Numbered from the stretch's first letter, positions 6,971 through 16,286 are shown. The stretch: 38,066 nt of DNA from Dehalococcoidales bacterium (GCA_030615555.1 JAUWZB010000001.1:1-38066); one strand, 5' to 3'. Numbers and translations: made by a program. The notes: generated from the sequence alone by a model not told the origin.

Positions 6971-7848
6971 GGTACTATCCTTTCTTCCCCGGTTGCTCTT
7001 TAGGGGCTACAGCAGTGGCCTATGGCGATTCAGTAAAAGCTGTAGCTGGCCCGTTAGAGATGGAGTTGATCGAACTGGAGGACTGGAATTGCTGTGGCTC
7101 CACGCCCTACGGCTCCACCGATGAACCGGAGGCGGTTTGCATTGCGGCCCGCAATCTGGCGCTGGCGGAGAAAACTGGCCTCGACCTCGTGACTCCGTGT
7201 AGCGCCTGCTATACCACCTTGCAAAATGCGAACCACAATATCCAGACGTATCCTGACCTGAAGGATCGGGTAAATGACGCGTTGGGTGCTGCCGGACTGG
7301 AGTATGGAGGAAAAGTCAGGGTGAGGCACCTTGCCGAGGTTATCTTCACCGACATCGGGCTTGAGGCCATTGAGTCCAAGGTGGTGAACAAACTCACCGG
7401 GTTGAAGGTTGCCCCCTACTATGGCTGCCAACTGGTAAGGCCCCATAGGGGCTTCGATGATCCGGAGCATCCCCAGACACTGGATCGCCTGATCACGAGC
7501 CTGGGTGCCGAGGCTGTTCCTTTCCCGCTGAAAAGCCGCTGCTGCGGGGGCTCCTTGATCATACCAGAGCCTAACCTGGCCTTAGGTTTGATTCACCAGA
7601 TTTTGGATAGCGCCACCGCAAACGGGGCGGAGTGCATTATTACTCCCTGTCCCCTTTGCCAGACAAACCTAGATGCCTACCAGGGCATGGTGAATGCCAG
7701 GTTCAAAACCAGATATGAAATTCCGATTCTGTTCTTCACCCAGCTCATTGGTCTGGCCTTCGGCATCGACCCTAAAGCACTGGGCTTGGATAAAGGAGCG
7801 GTCTCAGCAAAAAGGGTGCTTGACCCATATTTAGCTGTAGCCAAATAG
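6967..7848 (+). CDS. hdrB: Heterodisulfide reductase subunit B-like protein
   Basis: The product has 293 residues, the usual HdrB size, with two CCG domains. The first runs from a GC near residue 10 through 'NCCGSTPYG' and 'TPCSACYTTL'. The second runs through 'YYGCQLVRP', 'SRCCGGSL' and 'TPCPLCQTNLD'. These CX(n)CCGX(n)CXXC sets hold the noncubane 4Fe-4S clusters that reduce heterodisulfides in methanogens. In non-methanogens the substrate is usually unknown (thiol-disulfide or other two-electron acceptor). The protein is cytoplasmic, with no membrane helices. It is coupled to hdrC by overlap and followed 9 bases later by hdrA. No CoM/CoB pathway genes are in view, so the physiological substrate is open. 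Confidence 0.9.
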   Translation: MRYYPFFPGCSLGATAVAYGDSVKAVAGPLEMELIELEDWNCCGSTPYGSTDEPEAVCIAARNLALAEKTGLDLVTPCSACYTTLQNANHNIQTYPDLKDRVNDALGAAGLEYGGKVRVRHLAEVIFTDIGLEAIESKVVNKLTGLKVAPYYGCQLVRPHRGFDDPEHPQTLDRLITSLGAEAVPFPLKSRCCGGSLIIPEPNLALGLIHQILDSATANGAECIITPCPLCQTNLDAYQGMVNARFKTRYEIPILFFTQLIGLAFGIDPKALGLDKGAVSAKRVLDPYLAVAK

Positions 7849-7857
7849 GAGGCTTCT

Positions 7858-10800
7858 ATGGAAAAGAAAATCGGCGTCTATATCTGCCACTGCGGAAGCA
7901 ACATTGCGGGCACGGTGGATGTGGAGGAGGTAACTAGGTTTGCCCAGGGATTGGGTTCGGTGGTAGTGGCACGCGACTACAAGTACATGTGTGCCGACAC
8001 GGGGCAGAACCTTATCAAAAATGATATCCAGGAGCTGGAGCTTAACCGGGTTGTTGTTGCTTCCTGCTCTCCCCGGATGCACGAACCTACCTTCAGGCAC
8101 GCGTGCCAGGATGCAGGGCTGAACCAGTACCTCTTCGAGATGGCTAACATCCGGGAGCATTGCTCCTGGGTAACCGAAGACCGCCAGGCGGCCACGGAGA
8201 AGGCCAAGGCTCTGGTGAGTGCGGCGGTGCGCCGCGTTTCGCTTCATGAGCCATTGGAGACCAGGGAGGTTCCCGTCAATCCCAATACCCTGGTCGTGGG
8301 AGGGGGGATCGCCGGGATCCAGGCGGCGTTGGAGATCGCAGCCTCCGGTCACCAGGTTTACTTTGTGGAGCGGGAGCCATCTATCGGGGGGCACATGGCC
8401 CAGCTGGATAAGACCTTCCCCACCCTGGATTGCTCTGCCTGCATCCTCACCCCCAAGATGAGCCAGGTGGGGCAGCACCCCAATATCGAGCTCTTCAGCT
8501 ACAGCGATGTGGTAGAGGTCTCAGGCTATGTGGGCAACTTCAAGGTTAAGGTCAGAAAAAAGGCAAGGTATGTGGATGTTGATAAATGCACCGGTTGTTC
8601 GGAGTGCGAAAAGGTATGTCCTGTTGAGGTGCCCTCTGAATTCGACCTTGGATTGAGCCATAAGAAGGCGGTATACCGGCCTTTCCCTCAGGCTGTTCCC
8701 AATGCTTTCACCATTGACAAACGAGGCTATCCACCCTGCCGGGTTGCCTGTCCCGCCGGGGTCAATGCCCAAGGGTATATAGCTCTTATCTCACAGGGCA
8801 AGTTCAAGGAGGCACTTGAGGTGCTTAGAAGAACTATGCCTTTTGCTGGGGTCTGTGGGCGGGTTTGCACCCATCCCTGTGAGATAGATTGCGAACGGGG
8901 CAAGGTTGATGAGCCTATAGCCGTCCGCTCTCTAAAGCGCTTCATGGCTGACTATGAGTTGAGGGTAGGGAGAGAAAAGGTATCCCCCATCGAAAAGACA
9001 AAAGAAGACAAAGTGGCCATCATTGGCTCTGGGCCAGCGGGCTTAGCCTGTGCTTATGACCTGGTTAGGGAAGGATACCCGGTTACTGTTTTCGAGGCTG
9101 CTCCCCAGAGTGGTGGACTATTGCGCTATGGTATCCCTGAATACAGACTGCCCAAGGAAGTATTGGACAACGAAATCAGCTACATTGAAGAGCTGGGGGT
9201 GGAGATAAAGATGAATACACCGGCGAGAAATCTGGAGGATATCTTCAATCAGGGCTATAAAGCTGTCTTCTTGGCAACTGGCGCTGGGACAAGCCAGAAG
9301 ATGGGTATTCCTAATGAAGACACCAAGGGGGTAATCCATGCCCTTGACTTCCTGAAGCAGGTAATTTCAGGGGAAAAAGTCAGCCTGGGTAATCGAGTAG
9401 CCGTTATCGGCGGTGGCAACGCTGCCATAGATGCGGCTAGAGTGGCTCGTCGCCTCGGGGTAAAGGAGGTTTCAATCGTTTATCGCCGCTCTCGAGCCGA
9501 AATGCCTGCTGTCAAGACCGAGGTCGATGAAGCGGAGCGGGAGGGGGTGAGAATTAACATCCTAGCAGCACCGGTTAGTATCCTAACCGAAAATGAGCGG
9601 CTAGTTGGCATCCAATGTATTCGGATGGAGTTAGGAGAGCCTGATGCTAGTGGTCGCCGACGGCCGGTACCTATTAAGGGCTCAGAATTCAATATGGATG
9701 TTGATAATGTAATCATCGCCATAGGTCAGGCAGTGGATAAAGCCATGCTGCCCGAGGAGCTTGAATATGCTGATTGGGGAACCCTCTCCGTCGACCCTGT
9801 CACCTTACAGACAAATATTGAAGGTGTTTTTGCTGGCGGTGATGTAGTCTCTGGTCCGGCTGATGTTATCGCTACTATTGCTGCCGGGAGGGAAGCAGCC
9901 ACCTCTATAGAGCGTTACCTTAGTGGAGTGGACCTGAAAGACGGAAGACCAACACCGATTAAAAGAGTGAGAGAGGTGTCAAAGGAAAGGGTAGAGACGA
10001 GGGCAAGAGCGGCTATGCCAGCTCTTGAACTGAAGGAGCGAGAAGGTTTTGCTGAGGTTGAGCTCGGCTTTGACGAGAAGATGGCCATTGAGGAAGCTAA
10101 GCGCTGTTTGAGCTGTGCCGTGTGCTCAGAGTGCATGGAGTGCATTAAGGCTTGTGAAGCTGGAGCAATTAGTCATGAAATGGAAGACGAATATGAAGAG
10201 ATTGAAATCGGTAATATAATCGTAGCTACTGGCTATGATGCCTTTGACCCATCTGCGCTGCGCCACTATGGCTATGGGGAGCTTGATAATGTCATTACCG
10301 GTCTTGAGTTTGAGAGAATGGTCAATGCTTCAGGGCCAACCGAGGGCAGGATTGTATTGAATGGCGGCTCAGAACCAAAGACTATTGGTATTATTCACTG
10401 TGTGGGAAGTCGAGATACGAAATACCACAAGTATTGCTCGCAGGTGTGCTGTATGTATTCCATGAAATTCGGCCACCTGGTACGAGAACATGTCCCAGGG
10501 GCTAAAGTCTATGAATTCTATATTGACCTCAGGGCGGTGGGCAAGGCTTTCGAGGAGTTCTATAACCGCGTGCTGGATGAGGGGACCGTCTTTGTGCGGG
10601 GTCGCCCCAGCGAAGTGATCGCGGATGATGGCAGACTGGTTGTCCAGGTTGAAGATACCCTGGCTGATTGTGAGCGCCGTGTCCCTGTAGATATGGTGAT
10701 ACTGAGCACAGCTCTTGAGGCAAGATCAGATGCCGAGGAGGTTGCTAGGCTATTCTCCGTGAGCCGGAGCGCCGATGGCTTCTTCCTGGAGAAACACCCC

Positions 10801-11181
10801 AAGCTTGACCCAGTAGCTACTGCCACCGATGGCATATATGTCGTCGGTTGTTGCCAGTCACCTAAGGACATTCCTCAGAGCGTGGCTCAGGCTTCAGCGG
10901 CTGCGGCAAGGGTCTTAGCCATGATCGAGAAGGGCGAGATTGAGCTCGAGGCTGCTAGTTGTGTTATCGATGAGGAGCTTTGCTCCGGGTGCAAGACCTG
11001 TAACAACCTCTGCCCCTATAATGCCATCTCCTTTGATGAGGAGCGTAAGATGTCCCGCATAAACGAGGCATTGTGCAAAGGCTGTGGTGCCTGTGCTGCC
11101 GCTTGCCCTAGCGGTGCCATTGCCGCAAGGCATTTCACCTCAGAGCAGATCATGGCTGAGATTGAAGGGGTGCTAGTATGA
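7858..11181 (+). CDS. hdrA: HdrA with an inserted GltD/NfnB-like NAD(P)H oxidoreductase module
   Basis: The product has 1107 residues against ~650 for classical HdrA. The N-terminus is HdrA (YICHCGSNIAG; 'CSPRMHEPTFR'), with an FAD-binding GGGIAG near residue 150 and a ferredoxin motif at ~243-254. A full GltD-type unit is then inserted at about residues 285-740. It comprises a Fer4_20 domain (PPCRVACPAGV; VCGRVCTHPCE), FAD motif GSGPAG (~389), NAD(P)-binding GGGNAAIDAAR (~518) and closing AGGD (~659). HdrA resumes after a Cys-rich stretch (CLSCAVCSECMECIKAC, ~750) and ends in two 4Fe-4S motifs (~1040-1085). The insert would let NAD(P)H feed or receive HdrA electrons without MvhD, which is absent. 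Electron bifurcation is plausible but inferred. Base composition appears more AT-rich across ~8600-10500 than on either side. Confidence 0.9.
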   Translation: MEKKIGVYICHCGSNIAGTVDVEEVTRFAQGLGSVVVARDYKYMCADTGQNLIKNDIQELELNRVVVASCSPRMHEPTFRHACQDAGLNQYLFEMANIREHCSWVTEDRQAATEKAKALVSAAVRRVSLHEPLETREVPVNPNTLVVGGGIAGIQAALEIAASGHQVYFVEREPSIGGHMAQLDKTFPTLDCSACILTPKMSQVGQHPNIELFSYSDVVEVSGYVGNFKVKVRKKARYVDVDKCTGCSECEKVCPVEVPSEFDLGLSHKKAVYRPFPQAVPNAFTIDKRGYPPCRVACPAGVNAQGYIALISQGKFKEALEVLRRTMPFAGVCGRVCTHPCEIDCERGKVDEPIAVRSLKRFMADYELRVGREKVSPIEKTKEDKVAIIGSGPAGLACAYDLVREGYPVTVFEAAPQSGGLLRYGIPEYRLPKEVLDNEISYIEELGVEIKMNTPARNLEDIFNQGYKAVFLATGAGTSQKMGIPNEDTKGVIHALDFLKQVISGEKVSLGNRVAVIGGGNAAIDAARVARRLGVKEVSIVYRRSRAEMPAVKTEVDEAEREGVRINILAAPVSILTENERLVGIQCIRMELGEPDASGRRRPVPIKGSEFNMDVDNVIIAIGQAVDKAMLPEELEYADWGTLSVDPVTLQTNIEGVFAGGDVVSGPADVIATIAAGREAATSIERYLSGVDLKDGRPTPIKRVREVSKERVETRARAAMPALELKEREGFAEVELGFDEKMAIEEAKRCLSCAVCSECMECIKACEAGAISHEMEDEYEEIEIGNIIVATGYDAFDPSALRHYGYGELDNVITGLEFERMVNASGPTEGRIVLNGGSEPKTIGIIHCVGSRDTKYHKYCSQVCCMYSMKFGHLVREHVPGAKVYEFYIDLRAVGKAFEEFYNRVLDEGTVFVRGRPSEVIADDGRLVVQVEDTLADCERRVPVDMVILSTALEARSDAEEVARLFSVSRSADGFFLEKHPKLDPVATATDGIYVVGCCQSPKDIPQSVAQASAAAARVLAMIEKGEIELEAASCVIDEELCSGCKTCNNLCPYNAISFDEERKMSRINEALCKGCGACAAACPSGAIAARHFTSEQIMAEIEGVLV

Positions 11182-11218
11182 GCTTCCTGCCATCGAAGAA
11201 CCTTAAAGAGGAGGCAGA

Positions 11219-11746
11219 ATGGCTGACACGAATATCGGAATAGTCATGGTATACACGGGACAAGGCAAGGGCAAGACTACGGCTGCTCTGGGAACAGCAC
11301 TGCGGGCTGCTGGTCACGGATTGAAAGCGATCGTGATCCAGTTTCCTAAAGCCGACCTCGATTATGGAGAATATCTCTTCACCGGGAAGTACTACCCTTT
11401 TGAGATAGTGCAGCTAAATAAGGGAAAGACCTCCACCCAATCGGAGCAGGAACTGCACTCAGTCATCCGGCAGACCTTAGCATATGCGGAGGAAGTGCTG
11501 TTTGAGGGGCACCATCATGTGGTTGTCCTCGATGAGATTTTCAATGCAATTGACGGGGGCGGGTTAAGCACTGAGGACGTTATGGGCTTGATCAGCATAA
11601 AGCCACATTGGGTAAATCTAATCCTGACTGGGGAAAGGGCGCCAAGAGAGGCTGTCAAGCGAGCTGATTTGGTCACTGAAATGATTAAGGTCAAGCATCA
11701 CTTCGCTCAGGGCGTTGGAAGTATGCTCGAAGGGATAGATTACTGA
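11219..11746 (+). CDS. cobO: Cob(I)yrinic acid a,c-diamide adenosyltransferase-type P-loop ATPase (CobO/BtuR family)
   Basis: The product is 175 residues with AGGAGG just upstream of the ATG. The Walker A is GQGKGKTTAALG at residues ~14-25. The family continuation follows (GLKAIVIQFPKA; VVVLDEIFNA as the Walker-B-like strand; LILTGERAP near the end, as in CobO). The enzyme transfers the adenosyl group of ATP to a reduced corrinoid. No other cobalamin gene is nearby. It sits between hdrA and the sigma-54 gene in the same orientation, so it is either a housekeeping passenger or supplies cofactor for a corrinoid enzyme linked to this metabolism. The fold assignment is firm; the role in this operon is not. 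Confidence 0.85.
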   Translation: MADTNIGIVMVYTGQGKGKTTAALGTALRAAGHGLKAIVIQFPKADLDYGEYLFTGKYYPFEIVQLNKGKTSTQSEQELHSVIRQTLAYAEEVLFEGHHHVVVLDEIFNAIDGGGLSTEDVMGLISIKPHWVNLILTGERAPREAVKRADLVTEMIKVKHHFAQGVGSMLEGIDY

Positions 11747-11783
11747 CATTGCCCTGAAAAGCCTGTTGGCGAACATTTATGCG

Positions 11784-12893
11784 ATGGTTAATTTGGAAAT
11801 CGAGCAAACCCAATCCTTGCAGACGCAGCAGGAACAAAGGCAGTTCCTCCGATTGGAACAGGCCAATCTGTTGGAAATGCCTGAGGAGGATTTTCACCGG
11901 CTCATCAGTGAGATAGAAAATAGCTCCCTTTTCAAAAAGCTTTACCGAGAAGAAAAGATAATCCACTACCAGCGATTCCCCAGAACCGATATCTCCTCTA
12001 GTTTCTATCAACTTAAAGAAGAGATCGTGGCTGATAAAGGCTCTCTCGATGTCGAATCCCTCCTGCTGAATAAAGAGCATCTTGTTCATCAAATACAAAA
12101 TTTGGGGCTGGAAAAATTCAAGCGATATTTCCTATACCCAGAACTGGACATGGGCGTGGAGGACATTGCCCGAGAGTGCGATTTGGATGTTTCAGAGGTT
12201 CGGAAGATAAACAGCCTTGTTGATGAATTCTCTATCTTGAGCGAGTTTTATAATCCCTCTTCTCTCAGCGCGGAGCACGGAATCTACTATTCCAAGATCG
12301 CCTCGGTAGAAAGGGGGCTAGAGGGTTTTGTCATTGGCTATTTTTCCCCCTCCTTCGCCCGGGGAAGGTATTCCATCGATTATGAGAGATTTGAAGAGTT
12401 GAAGAGGGGTGGCACTTTTAGTGAGACAGAGGCCAAGCAGCTATTGAGGAAACTGGAGCTAATTAATACCCGTAAGGACACGGTAACTCGAATATTGCAA
12501 AATATTGTGGAAAAGCAAGCGCTCTACTTCGAATCTGGCGATTTGAAGGCTCTTCTACCTTTTAGCCAAAAGGAGCTAGCCAAAAGGGTCGGACTTGCCC
12601 CCAGCTCCATCAGCCGTGCCATCAGGGGCAAAAGCCTTGACACACCCAGGCGTGAAGAGAAACCCCTTAAGGACTTTTTCCCCCGACCGAGGAGGTTTAA
12701 GAAAGAGTTGATCAGGCGACTCCTTGAAACTGAGACTGAGCCCCTATCTGATGAGGCGATTAAAGGCGGGCTAAACAGGGAATTCGGCGTCTCCATTTCC
12801 CGTCGCTCGGTAGCGAGCCTGAGAAAGGAACTGAAAATACCTGCAGCATGGAAGAGAAGGAAAAACTTTCCTAGAAAGGCAGAGGAAGCCTGA
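11784..12893 (+). CDS. rpoN: RNA polymerase sigma-54 factor, divergent and short
   Basis: The product has about 369 residues (family ~430-490). I chose the ATG at 11784 because sigma-54 proteins begin with a Gln/Leu-rich region I, seen here as LEIEQTQSLQTQQEQRQFL. A TTG at 11766 would add six residues, and neither start has a strong ribosome site. The core-binding part follows. Then comes the diagnostic HTH segment, RKDTVTRILQNIVEKQALYF to GLAPSSISRAIRGKSLDTPR and KPLKDFF, matching the canonical ESTVSRxxxxKYxxTPRGxFELKYFF. The RpoN box, normally ARRTVAKYRE, reads SRRSVASLRK. The protein binds -24/-12 promoters and needs an AAA+ activator, which is encoded two genes downstream. The acidic region II seems missing, accounting for the short length. 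Confidence 0.88.
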   Translation: MVNLEIEQTQSLQTQQEQRQFLRLEQANLLEMPEEDFHRLISEIENSSLFKKLYREEKIIHYQRFPRTDISSSFYQLKEEIVADKGSLDVESLLLNKEHLVHQIQNLGLEKFKRYFLYPELDMGVEDIARECDLDVSEVRKINSLVDEFSILSEFYNPSSLSAEHGIYYSKIASVERGLEGFVIGYFSPSFARGRYSIDYERFEELKRGGTFSETEAKQLLRKLELINTRKDTVTRILQNIVEKQALYFESGDLKALLPFSQKELAKRVGLAPSSISRAIRGKSLDTPRREEKPLKDFFPRPRRFKKELIRRLLETETEPLSDEAIKGGLNREFGVSISRRSVASLRKELKIPAAWKRRKNFPRKAEEA

Positions 12894-12895
12894 GA

Positions 12896-14845
12896 ATGGG
12901 CATTGTCTTCACCGTGCGAGAAAAATGTAAAGGGTGTTATGCTTGTATTCGTAGTTGCCCATGCAAGGCAATCAGGGTGGAGCAGGGCTTAGCACAGGTG
13001 ATGAAGGAACGCTGCATCGCCTGCGGCACCTGTCTTCAGGTGTGCGCCACAGGGGCAAAGCAGGTGGAGAGCGACCTAGGAGTGGTTTGGCAATTATTGG
13101 CACAATATCCTAATGTAATCGCTATCCTTTCCTCCTCCTTTCCGGCTGCCCTGCCCGAGATTCGCCCTGGACAGCTTGTAACTGCCCTAAAAAGGCTAGG
13201 ATTTAGTGAGGTTATGGCGGACTCCTTTGGTGCTGAGCTTGTCGGCCGAGAGTATGCCCAGCTTCTAAGTAAAGACAAAGATAGGCCTATCCTTTCGTCT
13301 AACTGCCCAGCGGCAGTAACCTACATTGAGAAATACCATATCCCGCTAATCAGTTATCTGGCACCTATCGTTTCGCCTATGATTGCCATGGGTAGAGTGG
13401 TCAAATGGCAGTATAATCCGGAGGCTAAGGTAGTCTTTATTGGTCCTTGCGTAGCCAAGAAGGCTGAGAGCAAAGACGAAAAGGTTGCTGGAGTCATAGA
13501 TGCTGTGCTGAGCTTTGCTGAGTTGAAGGAGATGTTCGCTGCCAAGGGGATTACTCCTGAATCTGAGGAAGGGGGGCAATTCTCAGGTCCCAAACCCTAC
13601 CTTGGTCGCCTGTTTGCCATATCAGGGGGGTTACTTAAAGTAATGGGACTCTCCGATGATATTCTACAAAACGATGTCATCAGCGCCCATGGTAGGGATT
13701 ATGTGGTCAAAATCCTTCGGGAATTTGTTCGAGGCGACATCACTGCCAGATTTGTCAACCTACATTTCTGCCACGGGTGCATTGATGGACCAGTTATTGA
13801 CAATGAGCTAAGTGGCTTTAGGCGCAAGGAACTCATCGCCAATTATACTACGGGTAGGGCAGACCCAGTTCAAACTGAGAGGGATATCCAAGAGTATGCC
13901 AGTATTAACCTCAGCCGCAAATTTACCAGTCAAAGTATTGGACTAGCTACTCCCAGCGATAAAGATGTCCAAAGTGTCTTGAAACAGATGAATAGGGCAA
14001 ACCCTGAAGAGCAGTTCAACTGTGGTGCCTGTGGCTATAGCTCCTGCTGGGAGTTGGCGGTCGCTGTCTGTCAGGGCTTGGCTGAGACTGATATGTGCTG
14101 GCCATATGTCCTTAACAGGTTGAAGGCTACCCAAGAAGAGCTAATACAGGCAGAGAAGCTGACTTCTCTAGGCCAGATGGCAGCCTCTATTGCCCACGAG
14201 GTCAATAATCCCTTGTCCGGGGTTTTGGTCTACACCAAACTATTATCAAAAAAGTTAGATAGCGACACCTTCTCTAAACAAGAAGCCCTGGGCTACCTGT
14301 CGAAAATGGACTCAGAGGTCAGCCGTAGCTCGAAGATAATCCGCAATCTTTTGGATTTCGCCCGCCAGTCGGAGCCAGTGTTGAGGGCAGTGGATGTCAA
14401 CCAGGTTATCGAGCAAGCCCTCTCGCTGGTCAGCCATCAGGCCCAACTGCAAAACATCGAGGTAGTAAAAGAGCTAAGCCCCTCCTTGCCCAAGGTGATG
14501 GCCGATTTCGATCAGTTGCAGCAGGTTTTCACCAATCTCATCCTGAACGCGATTCAGGCTATGCCCGATGGGGGGAGGTTGACCCTCCGCACCTCGGTGG
14601 ATAGCGATGGTCAACTCAAAGTAGACATTCAGGATACCGGCTGCGGCATTTCCAGAGAGAATTTGCGAAGGCTCTTCACCCCCTTCTTTACCACCAAAGA
14701 GAAGGGGAAAGGCGTTGGCTTAGGATTGGCTGTGGTCCACGGGATCATCCAGAGGCACCAGGGAAGGATCGAAGTGCAAAGCGAGGTGGGGGAGGGAACC
14801 ACCTTCACCATCTACTTAGGAGCTCACTATGAAGAAGAGGCCTAA
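12896..14845 (+). CDS. Histidine kinase with an [FeFe]-hydrogenase-like iron-sulfur sensor module
   Basis: The product has 649 residues. Domains in order: two 4Fe-4S motifs (CKGCYACIRSCP; CIACGTCLQVC; residues 9-54); an [FeFe]-hydrogenase large-subunit domain (~70-360); a further Cys cluster (NCGACGYSSC with a trailing Cys, residues ~375-392); HisKA with phospho-acceptor His434 (IAHEVNNPLSG); HATPase_c (DTGCGIS, GVGLGLAVVHGII). H-cluster ligand cysteines are conserved: C137 in SSNCP, C185 in GPCVAKK, C292 and C295 in FCHGC. The proton-relay Cys of the TSCCP motif is Asn here, and the third loop is shortened, so catalysis is unlikely. The best reading is a soluble redox or H2 sensor. The stop of rpoN precedes its ATG by 2 bases, and it overlaps the activator gene by 17 bases. 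Confidence 0.9.
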   Translation: MGIVFTVREKCKGCYACIRSCPCKAIRVEQGLAQVMKERCIACGTCLQVCATGAKQVESDLGVVWQLLAQYPNVIAILSSSFPAALPEIRPGQLVTALKRLGFSEVMADSFGAELVGREYAQLLSKDKDRPILSSNCPAAVTYIEKYHIPLISYLAPIVSPMIAMGRVVKWQYNPEAKVVFIGPCVAKKAESKDEKVAGVIDAVLSFAELKEMFAAKGITPESEEGGQFSGPKPYLGRLFAISGGLLKVMGLSDDILQNDVISAHGRDYVVKILREFVRGDITARFVNLHFCHGCIDGPVIDNELSGFRRKELIANYTTGRADPVQTERDIQEYASINLSRKFTSQSIGLATPSDKDVQSVLKQMNRANPEEQFNCGACGYSSCWELAVAVCQGLAETDMCWPYVLNRLKATQEELIQAEKLTSLGQMAASIAHEVNNPLSGVLVYTKLLSKKLDSDTFSKQEALGYLSKMDSEVSRSSKIIRNLLDFARQSEPVLRAVDVNQVIEQALSLVSHQAQLQNIEVVKELSPSLPKVMADFDQLQQVFTNLILNAIQAMPDGGRLTLRTSVDSDGQLKVDIQDTGCGISRENLRRLFTPFFTTKEKGKGVGLGLAVVHGIIQRHQGRIEVQSEVGEGTTFTIYLGAHYEEEA

Positions 14846-16193
14846 AATCCTTGTTGTTGATGATGAAGCTGTTATGCGCGAATCGCTTCATGATTGGCTA
14901 AGCGATGCTGGCTACCAGGTGTTCACTGCGGAAAATGGCCCACAAGCCCTAGAGATTATCGAAAAAGAGAACCTTGGAATTGTCATCGCCGATCTGGTGA
15001 TGCCAGGGATGGACGGGATCGAGTTGATGAAGCAGGCCAGGGAGATCCTTCCCAACATCCAGGTGATCATCATTACCGCCTATGGAAGCATCCCCACCGC
15101 TATTGCTGCCATGAAGGAAGGAGCCTATGACTATATCGAGAAGCCCTTCTGCCCCGAGAGAGTGGAATCGCTGCTCGAGAGGTTGGTTGAGCATCAAGGG
15201 CTAATTGAGGAGAACCTTTCCCTGCGCCAGAGATTAGAGGATCGCTACCGCTTTGAGAATATCATCGCTAAAAGCCCTGAGATGCAGCGGGTGATTGAGG
15301 TGATCAAGGTCGTGGCCAGGAGCAACGCCACCGTATTAATCACGGGCGACAGCGGCACCGGAAAGGAGCTAGTGGCGCGAGCCATCCACTCCCAGAGCCA
15401 TCGCCGGGACAAGCCCTTTGTTGCCGTCAGCTGCGCTGCCTTGCCCGAGAGTCTCCTGGAGAGCGAGTTGTTCGGTCACGAGAAGGGTTCCTTCACCGGG
15501 GCTTATGCTCAAAAGAAGGGGAAATTCGAGTTCGCCAACCGGGGGACACTCTTCTTGGATGAGATCGGCGAGATGAGTGCCAACATTCAAGTCCATCTGT
15601 TGAGAGTCTTGGAAGAAAAGGCATTCACCAGGGTTGGTGGCAACGAGGAGATCAAGGTAGATGTGAGGATTATCTCAGCCACCAACAAGGACCTGAAAAA
15701 GGCAGTAGCCAGGGGGGAATTCCGGGAAGACCTTTATTACCGGCTCAATGTGGTTACCATCGACTTGCCTCCATTGAGGGAAAGAAGGGAGGACATTCCG
15801 CTCTTAGCTGAGCACTTCTTGAACAAATTTGCCCTAGAGAATCAGAAAGAGGTTGCCGGGTTCTCCCCCGAGGCGAGGGAGTTTCTGTTGCGTTATGACT
15901 GGCCAGGAAACGTCCGTGAGTTGGAAAACGCTATCGAAAGGGCGGTTATCCTGGCCAAAAATTCTTTAATTGAGGTTGCCGACCTACCTGACCAAAGCTG
16001 GTCGTTGGCCCGTTCGGCTTTGCAGGGGAAAAGCCTTAAAGAGATGGAGAAGAACCATATCCTGAATGTGCTCTCTGAAACTGGGGGGAATTATAGCCAA
16101 GCGGCCAGGATCTTGGGGATTAGCAGAATGACGCTCTATAATAAAGCGCGGGAGTATGGGTTAGATGTAAAGAAAATAGACAACGCTGGCTAA
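14829..16193 (+). CDS. NtrC-family sigma-54-dependent response regulator
   Basis: The product has 454 residues. Receiver 1-120: acidic pair DDE near residue 12, phospho-acceptor D55 (VIADLVMPGMDG), signature Lys in YIEKPF. AAA+ domain ~145-385: Walker A GDSGTGKE, sigma-54-contacting loop GSFTGA (canonical GAFTGA; Ser is a common variant), Walker B GTLFLDEIGEM, and the arginine-finger region with REDLYYRLNV. Fis-type HTH at the C-terminus (NYSQAARILGISRMTLYNKAREYG). It should hydrolyse ATP to open sigma-54 promoters when phosphorylated. It overlaps the hydrogenase-like kinase gene and lies two genes after rpoN, so the three are almost certainly a dedicated pathway. The nearest good -24/-12 site is 94 bases past its stop. 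Confidence 0.95.
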   Translation: MKKRPKILVVDDEAVMRESLHDWLSDAGYQVFTAENGPQALEIIEKENLGIVIADLVMPGMDGIELMKQAREILPNIQVIIITAYGSIPTAIAAMKEGAYDYIEKPFCPERVESLLERLVEHQGLIEENLSLRQRLEDRYRFENIIAKSPEMQRVIEVIKVVARSNATVLITGDSGTGKELVARAIHSQSHRRDKPFVAVSCAALPESLLESELFGHEKGSFTGAYAQKKGKFEFANRGTLFLDEIGEMSANIQVHLLRVLEEKAFTRVGGNEEIKVDVRIISATNKDLKKAVARGEFREDLYYRLNVVTIDLPPLRERREDIPLLAEHFLNKFALENQKEVAGFSPEAREFLLRYDWPGNVRELENAIERAVILAKNSLIEVADLPDQSWSLARSALQGKSLKEMEKNHILNVLSETGGNYSQAARILGISRMTLYNKAREYGLDVKKIDNAG

Positions 16194-16286
16194 TTCCTTT
16201 ACACATTACAGAAAGTCAGTGAATCCTTAGCCTCTCCGTTGAGGCAGAGAAAAAGGCTATCCAGAGGTTTCAGGGTAGTCTTTTTT

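Noticed and set aside
11178..11243. 21-residue ORF overlapping the hdrA stop (ATGA), a possible mvhD remnant
   Set aside because: It is very short, overlaps the CobO start, and shows no MvhD-like cysteine motif.
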